A stretch of DNA of 64,000 bases from Anaeramoeba flamelloides (Eukaryota; Metamonada; Anaeramoebidae): contig JANTQA010000033.1 in the NCBI GenBank assembly GCA_027625915.1, positions 4,712,001-4,776,000 on the forward strand, read 5' to 3'. The translations under genes were made by a program, and so were the position numbers. Position 1 is the first letter of the stretch; each line of letters opens with the position of its first letter. This document shows positions 1 to 11,800 of the stretch, piece after piece. Below the pieces are notes generated by a model. The model saw only the letters and a list, made by a program, of their open reading frames with translations, had not been told where the DNA came from and searched no databases.

Positions 1-437
1 GGTCTTTGAGGATTTATTTTAAATCATGAGATGGGATTTTTTGGTATTTCAACTTAAAATTTTCATCTACTTATTTTACAATTAACAGTAAGTAACATAG
101 TATTAATAGTTTTTTAAGTAATCATTTTCATCCAAATAAAAGAAACAAATATAAAACCCAAAAATAAAAATCAATGTGCCAATAATAATGAAACAAGCAG
201 ATTAAAAATTTTATTGGTAAATTAGTAAAAATTACACAAACAATGGTTGATCGATCAAATGATAAGAGACAATCGACCAATTGTATGTGATAATTCAATT
301 TAAGAAACTCAACACTAAAATTCTATCAACCATTAAAAAAAATACCAGATCTAACAAAATAGATTTCGTAACTCAGATAAAACGAAATAAAAACAAAAAT
401 GTAAAAGAAAAAAAATGAAATCGTTTAATAAATCAAA

Positions 438-535
438 TAATTTCCAAATTGAATGTAAAGTATGGTATCATTGTTATTCTTTCAACTGTTTAAACTGTGC
501 CCAATTTTTTAGAATTAAGTTTATCTAAATAGAAA
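438..535 (+). repeat. Dispersed ~100 bp repeat, copy 1
   Basis: This stretch matches 20818-20915 in direct orientation with scattered differences. Shared features are a TGTAAAGT block, a TTGTTATTCTTT block and the ending GGAATTAAGT/AGAATTAAGT. The second copy lies exactly between two MITE copies. No coding potential is visible. Confidence 0.6.
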
Positions 536-713
536 AAAAAAAAAATAAAAACTATTTTATCAATATATTCTCTCTTTTTTTATTGTTTAACATTACTAAA
601 ACAAAAATAACTAAATAATTTTTTAAAAAAATATTTAGAGAATCTACGATCAGACGCCACTAAAATAAAATACTCTTATCTCATCTCTCTCAAACTTTTA
701 TCATACCTTATGG

Positions 714-908
714 TGTAGCTACTCCCTTAAGGGACCAACTTTAAACGAAATTTAAGGCACACAACAACTTCAAATTAATGCACAAAATTTGGAATTTTTT
801 TTTTTACAAATTATTTTATTAGAATCTGAATTCTGTACCTTAATTTGAGATTATTATCGTGGATAAAATTTCGTTGAAGTTGGTGCCTTAAAAGTGAAAC
901 TGACTGTA
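714..908. mobile_element. Decayed copy of the CAGTCAG palindromic MITE
   Basis: The right end is well preserved (GTGCCTTAAAAGTGAAACTG followed by ACTGTA). The left end is much eroded but keeps AACGAAATTTAAGGCAC. It is the most divergent copy in the window and lies about 12.4 kb from the next one. Confidence 0.75.
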
Positions 909-1354
909 AAGAAATAATACTATTTTTAACCAAAGACCAGAAAAAGAGAAAGAAAAGCAAGAAATGAAAGAGAGTTAAAAAAAAATCAAAAAAAAAAGTA
1001 TCAAAACTTATTTTTTTTTTAATAGTTCTGTTTGTATCCAAGTATTGAATAAATTGTTCATAGTTTCCTTTTATATTAAGTTTTTTGGGTCACCCCAATA
1101 GTTTGTTTAAATAAAGAGTTCGAAATATTTGAACAACTTTAGATCAAATGGGATAGGTTACTTTCTCAACTTTTACATTTAGAACTTTTAAGGTTAGTTT
1201 ACATTTATAAAGTTCTGAGTTGTTAAGAATAAGAATTGGTTATCCAAATTTTCTTATGAGTTTTGATTTTTTTATTTTGATTTATTTTTTATTTTTTTGA
1301 ACAAGTTTCCCAAATTTTCAAAACACTTTCGGATAAACACATAAATATCAATAC

Positions 1355-1475
1355 ATTTTCTGTCAAAGGTCCCGGTTTTATTCAAGAAATAGAACACATT
1401 CTATGAGTTCATTTCATAATTCTTCTCAAACTAAAATTTCAATTTTTAGATCAAAATCATTTTTTCTCATTTTGT
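1355..1475 (-). repeat. Dispersed repeat with GTCAAAGG block (inverted copy of 11885-12010)
   Basis: The reverse complement matches 11885-12010, including the block around GAAATAGAACA..ATTCTATGA and the block AATTTTTAGATCAAAAT. Related fragments carrying TTTGACTGAAAAA occur near 43.23-43.33 kb and 57.78-57.87 kb. It is an old dispersed element of unknown class. Confidence 0.55.
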
Positions 1476-2797
1476 TAAAATATTATTTTTTTTGTATTTT
1501 TTGATTTTTGAGTTTTTTTTTTTTTTTTTTTTCAAAAATTAATTTTCAAAAAAAAAATTTTTAAAAACTCCAAATTGGCTTTTAGAAAATTGGTGTTTTT
1601 TATTTTTTTCAAAATAATATATTTTATGTTTAAAAGATCTTATTTTCAACAGTTAAAATTTTCCCAAGAAATTTAGAATTTTGAAAGATCTGCTAAAATG
1701 AAAGTTGGGCCAAAAATTTTTTTAAAACATTATATTTTTTTGAAAAATTGAGAATCTTTCCAGGTTATTCTTTTATGAGTATGATATCTCTTCGAAAGTT
1801 AATAATTTCTCAATTTCTAAACAATCTAATTAATGGTTGTTACTTAAAAATAATTGAATTTTTCATTTTTTTATAGAGTCACTTTGAGAAAAATGGAGTT
1901 TATTTGAATGGGCTTTTTTATGAGTTAACCAAAGAAGAACATGGTTTAGATTATTCTTATTTAATTTTATAAGTGTTGTCAAAATAGAAAAAAACCAAAA
2001 TTATTCATTTTCTTACTTTTTAATTGTTTAGGGTAGAAGTATAATATTAATTTTTTTAAAAAAAGTAATTCAACCCCAATTTAAAGTTTTTCTTTTTTTT
2101 AAAAGTCTAATCCTCAGTTTAGGTATACTTATTACGTTCTTTTTTTTTCCTTTACCAAAATTATTATATGTTTCAGAGAGAATTTTTTAAGTTATATATT
2201 TTTTGGTTACTTTCTCTAGATATTTGAAGGGTAGAGCATTGTTTGAACTATTTTGCTAAAAGTTAGAGCTTCTATGGTTCTTTTAAATTTGTATTCAAAC
2301 AACACCAGAGTTATCATTGAAGTTGGTGATCTTTCCCCAAACTATTCTAACATTAGATTATTTGTGATTACGAGAGGCATTATAGATATTTGCAACTTTC
2401 CTTTCAAGATACCATTCTATTTCTATTCTTGTGGTGATCTAAATGTTTTTAATTTAGGGTGTTCTGTTTTTTTGGTTGTTGATTATTTTCTAATTAATAT
2501 TAGGATCAAGTTATTATCGGATCTTGGGTATTTGTTTTGTTATTGTTTTATTTTGATTTTTTTTGGTTTTGTGTTTGTTTTGGTATTAGTTAATTTATAA
2601 GATTTTGAAAATTATATTGAATTTGAGATTTAGGTAGTTTGTTGTTGTATAGATTGTGTTATTGAGTAATTTTTTGTTAGGTTGGAAAATTATATTATTT
2701 GATATCAAAAAAAGTCGAAGAAATTTTTAGTGATATTTTCGGTGATTGTTTGATTATTATCATATTTTAACAATATCTGAAAACACGATTTATGTAC

Positions 2798-2870
2798 AGT
2801 TCCATAGCTCAGTCGGCAGAGCGCTGTGCTAATAACGCAGATGTCCAGAGTTCGAGCCTCTGTGGAACTA
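2798..2870 (+). tRNA. tRNA-Ile (anticodon AAU)
   Basis: A complete cloverleaf can be drawn. The acceptor stem pairs AGTTCCA (2798-2804) with TGGAACT (2863-2869). The D stem is GCTC/GAGC around AGTCGGCA. The anticodon stem is CTGTG/CGCAG with one G-T pair and the loop CTAATAA, giving anticodon AAT. The T stem is CAGAG/CTCTG with the loop TTCGAGC, and the discriminator base is A2870. A run of nine T follows at once and is a typical RNA polymerase III stop. There is no intron and CCA is not encoded, as in eukaryotic nuclear tRNAs. A34 would be modified to inosine to read ATT and ATC codons. Confidence 0.97.
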
Positions 2871-5818
2871 TTTTTTTTTATTTTTTTTTGGTTTAAAGAC
2901 TACAGTTTGAAAGAAGCGAATTAGATCTCATAAGTTTTATTTTTCTTTTTTATCCAAAGTCTCTTTCTATTGATATCTACTTTATTAATTTTTTAATTCA
3001 AATTTTTTCATTCTCTAATAAAAGTCGAACAAATTTTATCAAATTTATACAAAATGAAAAATTTTTAAAAAAGTTCAAAGAATACCAACAGAACTTCAAT
3101 TCCATTCATTTTGGAAATATTTATAGGTTTAACAAACTATTTTAATCATTTTTTCCTTTTTATATAATGTAATTTTCCCATTGATATATTAAAAATTTTT
3201 ATGTCAATTTCAAAAATAAATATAAATTATTACTGTTACAATCTAATTACCAGAGTAAAAAATACTTGTCTTATAGTTAAATAAGGAAGTTTAAAATCTT
3301 GTTAAAAAATATCATTTCTAAATGATGTTGTCAAGATCTTTGGAATTTCTTCAACTTATAAATTAGTAAAATATTTTAGAATGTCTACTAAAAATATTCA
3401 TTTTTTAAACGGAAAATAATAGTATTTATATTGTTTTCATTTTATTTTTTGAATTACCTAACTTGTATTGTTCGATCAAAAAAATTTTTCAAACAATTGA
3501 TATTAGGTTAAAGTCCTGTTTTACAAAAAAGAAGATCTAAAATAAAATTAGTTGGTGATATCTAACCTTTTGATCAATCAATTAATAGTTTGTCTCAAAT
3601 TTACCAATACATTTTTTTTTACGGTTCTCTCCAAGTCTTTTGCTTAGTATTTTTTTATTTTTCTTTCATGAACATTATTTATTTTATATTTCGTGAGTAT
3701 TTTAATTTCTCAACAATCAATAATGTTCCAATTAGTGAATGAGTTCTAATCTAGTATTCCTTCTAGAATTCTTCAAATAATTTTTTTTTTATAAAATTGA
3801 CATTTTTGTGTGTTAAAAATTTTGATTTGGGAGATTATATCATTTAGTTACCCTGGATTTACCTAAATTTCATCAAGTTTATTATTAAAGATTTAAAAGG
3901 ATATTGATGCACTAATATATTTATTTTCTTATTTGTCTTCAATCGAGATTTGGATTATAATAAAAACTCAAAAAAGAACAAAGATAAATAGTTATGCCAT
4001 GTATTGTTTTTTTGTGTTTATAAAAAAAAAATAATAATTATTCATTTTTACATTTTCTTGAAAGATATTTATTTTTTTTTTTTTAATTTTAAAAATAAGA
4101 AATTTCATTACAATTATAGTAATTCAAAACTCAATACATTGATTTATTAATAATAAGTATCAAACAATGTTGTTAATTTTATGATAAAAAAATAATTAAT
4201 TAAATATATTACAGAGAAATTTTAATTATTTTTTAGATAAATTTTTAATAAATATTAAATTAAGAGAAAAATGAAATTTATTTCTTTCGGCCAAAATTAA
4301 TTGTTTAATATGATGAACTTTCATAAACGTTTATTTAAACAACAGGTAATACTTGAACAAACAAACAAAAAAAAAAGAATGAAAAATAATTTCATTTATT
4401 ACATTGGAATAAAACAAATATAAATTACTTTTTAATCGATAAAATAATCAACCTTAAATTTTGAAAAAAATAAATAAAAAATAACTTTTAAATATCATTC
4501 AAAGATAATAAAATAATCTTCGAAACCAAACTTTTATTATTACATTTTGTTATTGGTAAAAATTTGAATAATATCTTTGCGAAATTTGAATTTTTCCTTG
4601 ATAAATTAATCCAGATCTTGGAAAATAATTTTTGATAGATGGTATGTTCTCCAATAATATTTATTTTATATCTAAATTTTAAAAAGCCAAAAATTCAAAA
4701 AAAAGTAATAAAAAAAAAAAAATCAATTATTAATCTCTGACTATTGGCCAAATCATTTAAATTTGAAAAAAATTCTGTTGAAAAAATTTACAAATTTTAC
4801 AATCGAAAAAAAATATTCTTATTTTTTTTTTGGATTTAATTTAAATTTTTTTTTATTTAAAAATTATTTAGAATCAAATATAGATATTTCCTATTGGATA
4901 GTAATCAATAGATAAAAAAAATTTTCGATATGAGGTTAAAATATCTTTTGTAATGAATAAATTATTTGATAAAGTATTTTAGGTAATATAGGGTGCAAAG
5001 GTCCCCAAAAAAATTTCCAGTAAAGTATGATGTGTTTTAATCATAAAAACTAAGAATTTTTTAAGGCAAACCAAACTTTTCTAAAAAAAAAAAAAAATTA
5101 AATTTTTTTAGTGGTAAAATATGGAAAAATATATAAATTCACAACAATTAAGAAAAATTTTTCAACATTTGAAAAATTTTTTTCAAGTTATTTTTTTATT
5201 GTAAGTAACTATACAATTTTTAATTATATATTTTTCTTTCTAAGATAATTGTTTATAAATTCTATATCTTGTAATCCTTTCATAACAATTCTAAATTTAA
5301 AATTTTTATTTCAAATGTTTTTAGTATATTTGGGGTTCTAAGGGATATATCAAAAATTTCATTAATACACAAATAAACTAAAATAAAAAAAACAATCAGC
5401 ATGAAAATTCAAAACTGATTATGTTACTAAATTTTCATCCTACTAAATTCAAAATAATGTAAAAAATGTTTTTAGTTCAATTTACTTTTTTACAACTGAT
5501 AACCAAATCTTCAAAACATTTGTTTTCAAATGAATATTTCAAAAATGGACATTTTTACGATTTTTCATTGCATCTCTAGAAATAAAATTCTTTCTTCTCC
5601 TATATCCAAAAAGAGTTCAAAAATACGAAATTGATATTGAAATTAAAATTTGAAATTAAAATTAAAATTGAAATGAAAATTGAAATTGAAATTGAAATTG
5701 AAACAAAAACTTGAAAAGATTTTTTTGGAATTATCAATATTTTTAAATAAATTCTAAAAGGAAAAAAAAATAATAAAAAAAAAAAAATAATCCAAAAAAA
5801 AAAAAAGCAATATTTTGG
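2871..5818. other. Intergenic, no gene seen
   Basis: This stretch of about 2.9 kb is extremely AT-rich with many homopolymer runs and no supported exon or RNA gene. An (AAATTG)-type microsatellite lies at its end (5638-5712), just downstream of the stop codon of the minus-strand DENN gene. Confidence 0.6.
5638..5712. repeat. AAATTG/AAAATTG microsatellite
   Basis: Imperfect tandem units of GAAATT/AAAATTG run through this stretch, about 110 bp beyond the stop codon of the DENN gene and probably outside its coding region. Confidence 0.8.
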
Positions 5819-8800
5819 TTAATTTTTGCTTTTGATTTTTTTTTTAATTAATTTTTCAAATTTTTCAAGTTTTTCTCCCAAATATCGAATATTTCTTTCA
5901 TATGCTAATAACAAAAACATATTTAGACCTGTTATTAACCCGCTTCCTGTTTTTATGGAATCCAATCTTTTTAATACTGCGGCTACGCCGAGCCTTACGA
6001 ATTCTGATGAGTGGAACAAATTGACTGCTATAGGGTACAGCCCACCTTTACTTTCTGGGAAATAAGACAGGAACTCAAGGCATTGTTCCTCTGTGTTAAT
6101 ATTCAAAAGAAACTGTTCGAAGATTTTGAAAAGTTCGTTATGGCCAAAGTCCTTTTTAATGTACAGCTGTCTAGTTAAAAGCGATGTATCCATTCCTTTA
6201 ATATTCAATAAAGATTTTCTGATTTCCCGGTCCTGTAGAAAGGTTTTAAAATTGTCTGTGTTTTTCAATAGGCCGATTCTCGATTGGTTTGCAGAAGTTT
6301 CCAATTGCTGGGTATTTTTATTAATAAATGCTTCGTCTTGGCTGGTCATTAAGAGGACGTGTGTCGCGTATTCCTGGAACATAAATCTGATTTCGTTTTC
6401 TGATGAAAGGTTTGTGATGGAATACATTACTGATTTGATAAAGTTTTGATCGTACTCATTGTAAGGCGTGTTTTGCATTTCAGAGAGCAAATCGGGGTTT
6501 ATTTGGATTGCTTTTTTTTTAACATCACAGAGAACATCCCAGTATCTGTTTTTGGTTGCAAATAGTGGATTTGTGGTGCCAACTATGTACCCGGGTACGT
6601 TTTCAAACAGGCCAATTGTTGGCAGATTTGCGTAGGGGAAAGTTCTCCTGATCACACCCCTTAAAGGTGGGCACACCATTAAAATCGACGACAAAACGGT
6701 TTCGCATACAAACCCAGCGGACAGTTCATATCCGACAAAGATGATCCTCTTGTTCATTAGAATCGCGTTAAATAGTACCATGATACTTTCTTGGAGATCA
6801 TTAACTAATGAAATCAATGACAAATTCAGCATTTCATCCTCAAGCATATTTAAGGGGATCCTGATCGGGATTTGAATATTGTCAACTGCCAATTCGGTGG
6901 TGTACACTTGCGGTAATTGGGTGAGTGTCCGATTGATTTGCTTTTGTTGTTCAATTAATTGGATTTGCTCGCCTATTTCAAACGAATTTAATAATTTATA
7001 TAAATCTGCTACGATTTCTTCATATGAATCCTTCTTTTGAAAGGTCTTATCTAAGTGAAGCATCAAGATGGGCTTAAATATACTAATAAATTGGAATTTT
7101 GATGCAATGGATAATGCATGATATCTCGTGCCCCGAACTGCCTGATCGTCTTTGATTGTTTTCACATAGCACATGCAATATAAGAATGGCCCATTTGGGT
7201 TTTCCTTAATCTTATCCATTTCCTTTTCCTTCTCTTTGATTTGTACTCGTTCCAGATTAATGTCTCTTCCCTTCCGCAACTCGTCGTTATGTCCTTTTTT
7301 ATCCACCTTACCCATTACATTTCCATTCCCTTTCTCTACCCCTTCAACCTGCCCTTCACCTTCTCTTTTATTGTTGTTTCTTTCGCTTTGATATTTTTCT
7401 AATTTCTTTTGATGGAAGGTTTCAAATAGTGTTTTAAAATTATTTGCTTTTTCATTGGAGAAAAATTTACATCCAATTGTGTTGTCAAGTTTATCAAAAA
7501 ATACATAAAAATTGTTTTCGTGGTTTTCTAATTTTAAATCATTATACCACTCCCTGTTGATTATTATTTTTTTTAAATGTATCAAAAAATAAATAAATAA
7601 ATAATTTTATTAGAAATGGAGAAAGTGTATTAATTTCACTTGGATTAATTTCAATATTATCGTCACATTTTTTATTAAAAATTTTTTGAAAAAAAACTCT
7701 ATTTGAAAAAAAAATTGTACTTTGATTTTCTAATTGAGAAAGTTTTATTCTTAATATTATGACGAGGAAGATGAAATTTACATTACATTTCACTAGTTAT
7801 TATTTCAATTAATATCGTTTGTTAATTGAGAAATCTTTGAAGGTGAAGTAGAAAAAATGTTTCTAAAGAAATTACTACAGTTCAATTAAGAAATATTTTC
7901 AGATTTGAGTGATATTATTAATTTGGGGTTTTCAAAATAAAATCAGAATAAACAAACAACTGAAACAGAATTTAAATATTATTTATTTTTTCCCCTTTAT
8001 TCCCCTTGGGTGAATTTTCTTTTTATTGAGAAGGAGAACTATAAAGAAAAAAGATCAAGTTGTTACTTGCTAATGTTGTGCAAGTGAAATATGAAAGTAT
8101 GAATAACTTGAAAATAAAAAAGCAAAGACAAAAGCAAAGACAAAAATAACCAAAGGTTTAAATCAAATCAGATCAAAAAAAAAAATTAGAAATTACAACA
8201 ATTAAACAACTACCTCCTAAATGAACATTCATGATCAATTATCAAATTAAATTAAATTAATCAAAAATATCGTGGCGGTGATTTTGGGAGTTCTTAATTA
8301 AAGATAGCATTGATTGTTTTTTTTTATTATATTTATCAAATGCTTCTGATAAACCCTTTTTAAATTTCTTTCTTGTTTTTTTTCTTTTTTTCATTCTTGT
8401 AATTTTTTTGTTTTTTCTTTTTAAACCATAAAGATAATTCCAGGTATGTTCTTCCTTGAATAATCATGAAATATATGATTTTACACTTAAATTACCTTTG
8501 AGGAAATTTAAGTAAAAGGACATTTCAAATGTTATTTACACTTCTTTAATAATGATGATGATTTAAATGCTTTTTAATAATTTTAAGGGATTAGTAACTC
8601 TTAATCCAAAAAAAAAAAAGGCAATAGAGTACTTATTTAAAGATTCAATTAAACTGTTGAATAAAATGACTTTATCAACTTTATAGAAATAAATTATCAT
8701 TTTTAAAAAGAAGTTCATTTTTTTAAAATTAATTTTCAGTAAAAAGATTTGATCTTTTTTTCTTTGTATTTTTGATTTTAAAAATAAATTTAAAATTTAG

Positions 8801-11800
8801 CAACATATTTTTATTTTGATAAAATAAAAGTTTTTAGTATTTTTAGAGATTTTTTATGAACAAATAAGATTGTAGGCTTTAATCTTATTTTTAAAAAAAT
8901 ACAAGAAAAATAAACCAAATATTGAATCATTGAAGATCCAGAAAAAATTGATCTTTTATTTTATTTTCGAAATATTCTGAAATTTAAAAGATTGAGAAAT
9001 ATTATTTTTACAGTTCTTCACAGTATAAACAAACAACTGTTATTATTAAAATAAGCTATTTGATAATATTTAATATTTTTTGAGTTATAATCTTGCCTAA
9101 ATTATAGCTATAATAAAAAACTTTAAATATAATTTTATAGTTTCAGGAAGTGTCTTCAAGTGACTTCAAGTGACTTCAAGTGGTGTAGAGTGTCTAGCTT
9201 TTCCATAATTCATAAGAATGGAGTGAAATCTTTGATTTTACTCTATTCTTTTCATTTTTTTGAAAACCGGATGAGGGTATACCTAGAGTGCCGTAGAGTA
9301 CCTAGGTTTTCTGGAGGTTTTAAAGTTGAGAAATAAAAAGAAAATTTTTGAATTTTCTATTTTATTTGGAAAATCAATAGATTTTCTTAATGTTTTTTTT
9401 GAGGTTTTCTGTTTTATTTTTTAAATATATTGATTTTCGTGAGGTTTTTTTGAGTTTTCTATTTATTTGTAAAATCAATAGATTTTCGTTAGTTTTTTTT
9501 TACTTTTCGAAATAAACAGAAAATTTATTAAAATTTTCGGTTTATTTCAAAAAGTAAAAAAAACCTAGAACACTTCACAAATAAACAGAAAACTCAAAAA
9601 AAAACTAACGTGAAGTGCCGTCAAGTGCCGTCAAGTGTCGTAGAGTGCCGTAGAGTGCCTAGGTTTTTTTTAATTTTAGAAATAAACCAAAAATTTCAAA
9701 AATTTTCTTTTTATTTCTAAAATTAAAAAAAACCTAACGGCAGTTTTCTTAAGGTTTTCTGTTTTATATGTAAAATCTATTTGATTTTCGTTAGCTTTTT
9801 TTGAGTTTTTTATTTATTTTGTGAAAATCTATTGGTTTTCTTAATAAACAGAAAACCTAACGAAAGCTAACAGCAATTTTCCAGAATTTAAAAGAATAAA
9901 GTAAAATCTATTTGATTTTTACTTTATTCTTTTTAATTCTGGAAAGCTAACGACGGTTTTTTTTAATTTGAGAAATAAACCGAAAATTAAATAAATTTTT
10001 GGTTTATTTCTCAAATTAAAAAAAAGCCTAACTGCAAACAGGAGGTAATTTTGTTGAATCACCTCTTTTCAATTTAAAAAATAAAAATATTTAATATTTT
10101 TTTTTTATTATAATTATTAGAGGTTTTGATGATAACATATATTATCATGATATTAACAATAAAATCGAGATAATATTAATAAAATTGCAATCAATCAAAC
10201 TTTATCGAGGAAAATCATAAAAACGGGATATTCCACATTATAATCATTAAAAAATGAAAAATTATTTTTTTGAAATCACCTTAAAAAACTCTCTTGACTT
10301 TTAAAAAGCCTTGAGACTTTTACAACACTTTTCCCCTTTAAAAATGTTTGAAAGTGTTTGCAAGGGTTGTGAAATGTCTCCAAGTGTTTGAAAGTTTTGA
10401 AAGGCAGAAAACTTTTATCAACGGAATGAGTTTTGTTTGTAGTGGAAAAAAAAATTTGTTTCTTTTCATTTTTTTTTTAACAAAATATAAAATCTCAAAC
10501 AAATTTTATGATCATACTAATAATAATCCATTTCAACAATACACTTGAATATAAGATAGATGTGTTTTTTTAAAATGGAGTTGTTACCTTTACAAGTTAA
10601 ATAACCAAAAAAGAATAAAGAGCAATTTTCCCTTCTTATTGATGTTCGATCAAACAAAAACCTCTAAGCTCTAGTTGTTGTTTTCTATCCAATTGAAAGA
10701 TACTCAAAGAAGAAGAATAAGAAAAAGAAAACAATTGTACAAAAAATCTTAATAATTGGTGATCATCTGGCTCGGTTGTTGTGAAAGTTTTTGAAAAGTT
10801 ATCCTAACTCCTTTTAGCTTCCATGAGAATATTGAAAATGTTTTCACCCAAGAAAACATTCTTTAAAGAACGGACAAAGGGTTGGTTGTTTTAGAAGGTC
10901 TTTTATTCAAAGCAATTTCATAACACCATGATTAACTGAAAAAATATTTATTTCTATTTAGTTCTTATTGTTGTTGATCCCAAAGGATCAATAGGTTTGT
11001 TGACCAAATGAAACGAAAATACAATAAAACTCTTTGATCTGATCCTTGATTCGATCAAGTATCTTTTTTGTTGTTTTTTTCAAAGAATGACTTTTTTTCA
11101 CCTAATCTATTTTTTGATAAAAAAAAAATTCTTTGTAAAAATATTGCTCAATAACTCAAAAAACCCATCAACTATTATATCGCGATTACTTTTTAATTGC
11201 GATTTTTTAATATTTATCACAATTTTATCGAATATCGAGATTTTTTAGAATATCGCGATTTGTTATATTATCGCAATAATATTGAATATCGCGATTTTCT
11301 AAAATATCGCGATTTGATAGAAATTATCGCGATTTTTGTAACTTTATCGTGAGTTAACTATGATATCATCAAAACCTCTATTAATTGGAATTAGTTTTAT
11401 TTGTTTGAAAATTTGATAAAAACTTTTGAAATAATAGTATATCCTAAACTCCATTTCACTCAAAGTGTCCCAGCCAAAAATTGAAAAAGTCACTTTATTT
11501 TTAAGAATCCACCAAACTCAGATTATTTAGAAAAACGAGAAATAATAAACTTACAGATTAGAGCCGATAATCATAAAAGAAATACCTGATCAAACAATAA
11601 ATTTCAAAAAAAAAAAATGGAAAAAACAATTTTTGGGCCTCCTTCATTGGAATGTCTCGTGCAAAATTTATCAATTTCTTTCGAAAATTAAAATTGTTGA
11701 CATTAAGATTTTTTAATTGTGAGTGTATGAATTTTAAAAGAAAATACAAGGCCTCACTTTTCTGTATGTTAATTTTAAGTTTCAAACAGTTTTTTTTTTT

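Larger units (their letters stand above)
1..2797. other. Intergenic, AT-rich, repeat fragments only
   Basis: No convincing exon is visible. The stretch contains a decayed MITE copy (714-908), a dispersed repeat also present near 20.82 kb (438-535), and an inverted copy of a repeat found near 11.9 kb (1355-1475). The open frame at 2253-2600 on the plus strand has a hydrophobic, low-complexity translation with no recognisable domain, so I do not call it a gene. Confidence 0.6.

Noticed and set aside
811-1041. Minus-strand 76-codon frame
   Set aside because: It runs through the decayed MITE and a poly-A/T tract. The LQSVSLLRH piece recurs wherever a MITE copy is read through.
2253-2600. Plus-strand 115-codon hydrophobic frame upstream of the tRNA
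   Set aside because: It has biased composition, no domain, no splice signals that extend it and no neighbouring exon. It is probably chance.
7542-7793. Minus-strand 83-codon frame just upstream of the DENN core exon
   Set aside because: It ends in a different frame from exon 4 and lacks a compatible donor. The exon at 15.4 kb joins in phase with better splice signals and gives a continuous domain.
11160-11360. TATCGCGATTT array considered as a CRISPR or satellite
   Set aside because: Units are short, irregular in spacing and lack unique spacers of constant size. They lie within the subterminal part of a terminal-inverted-repeat element.
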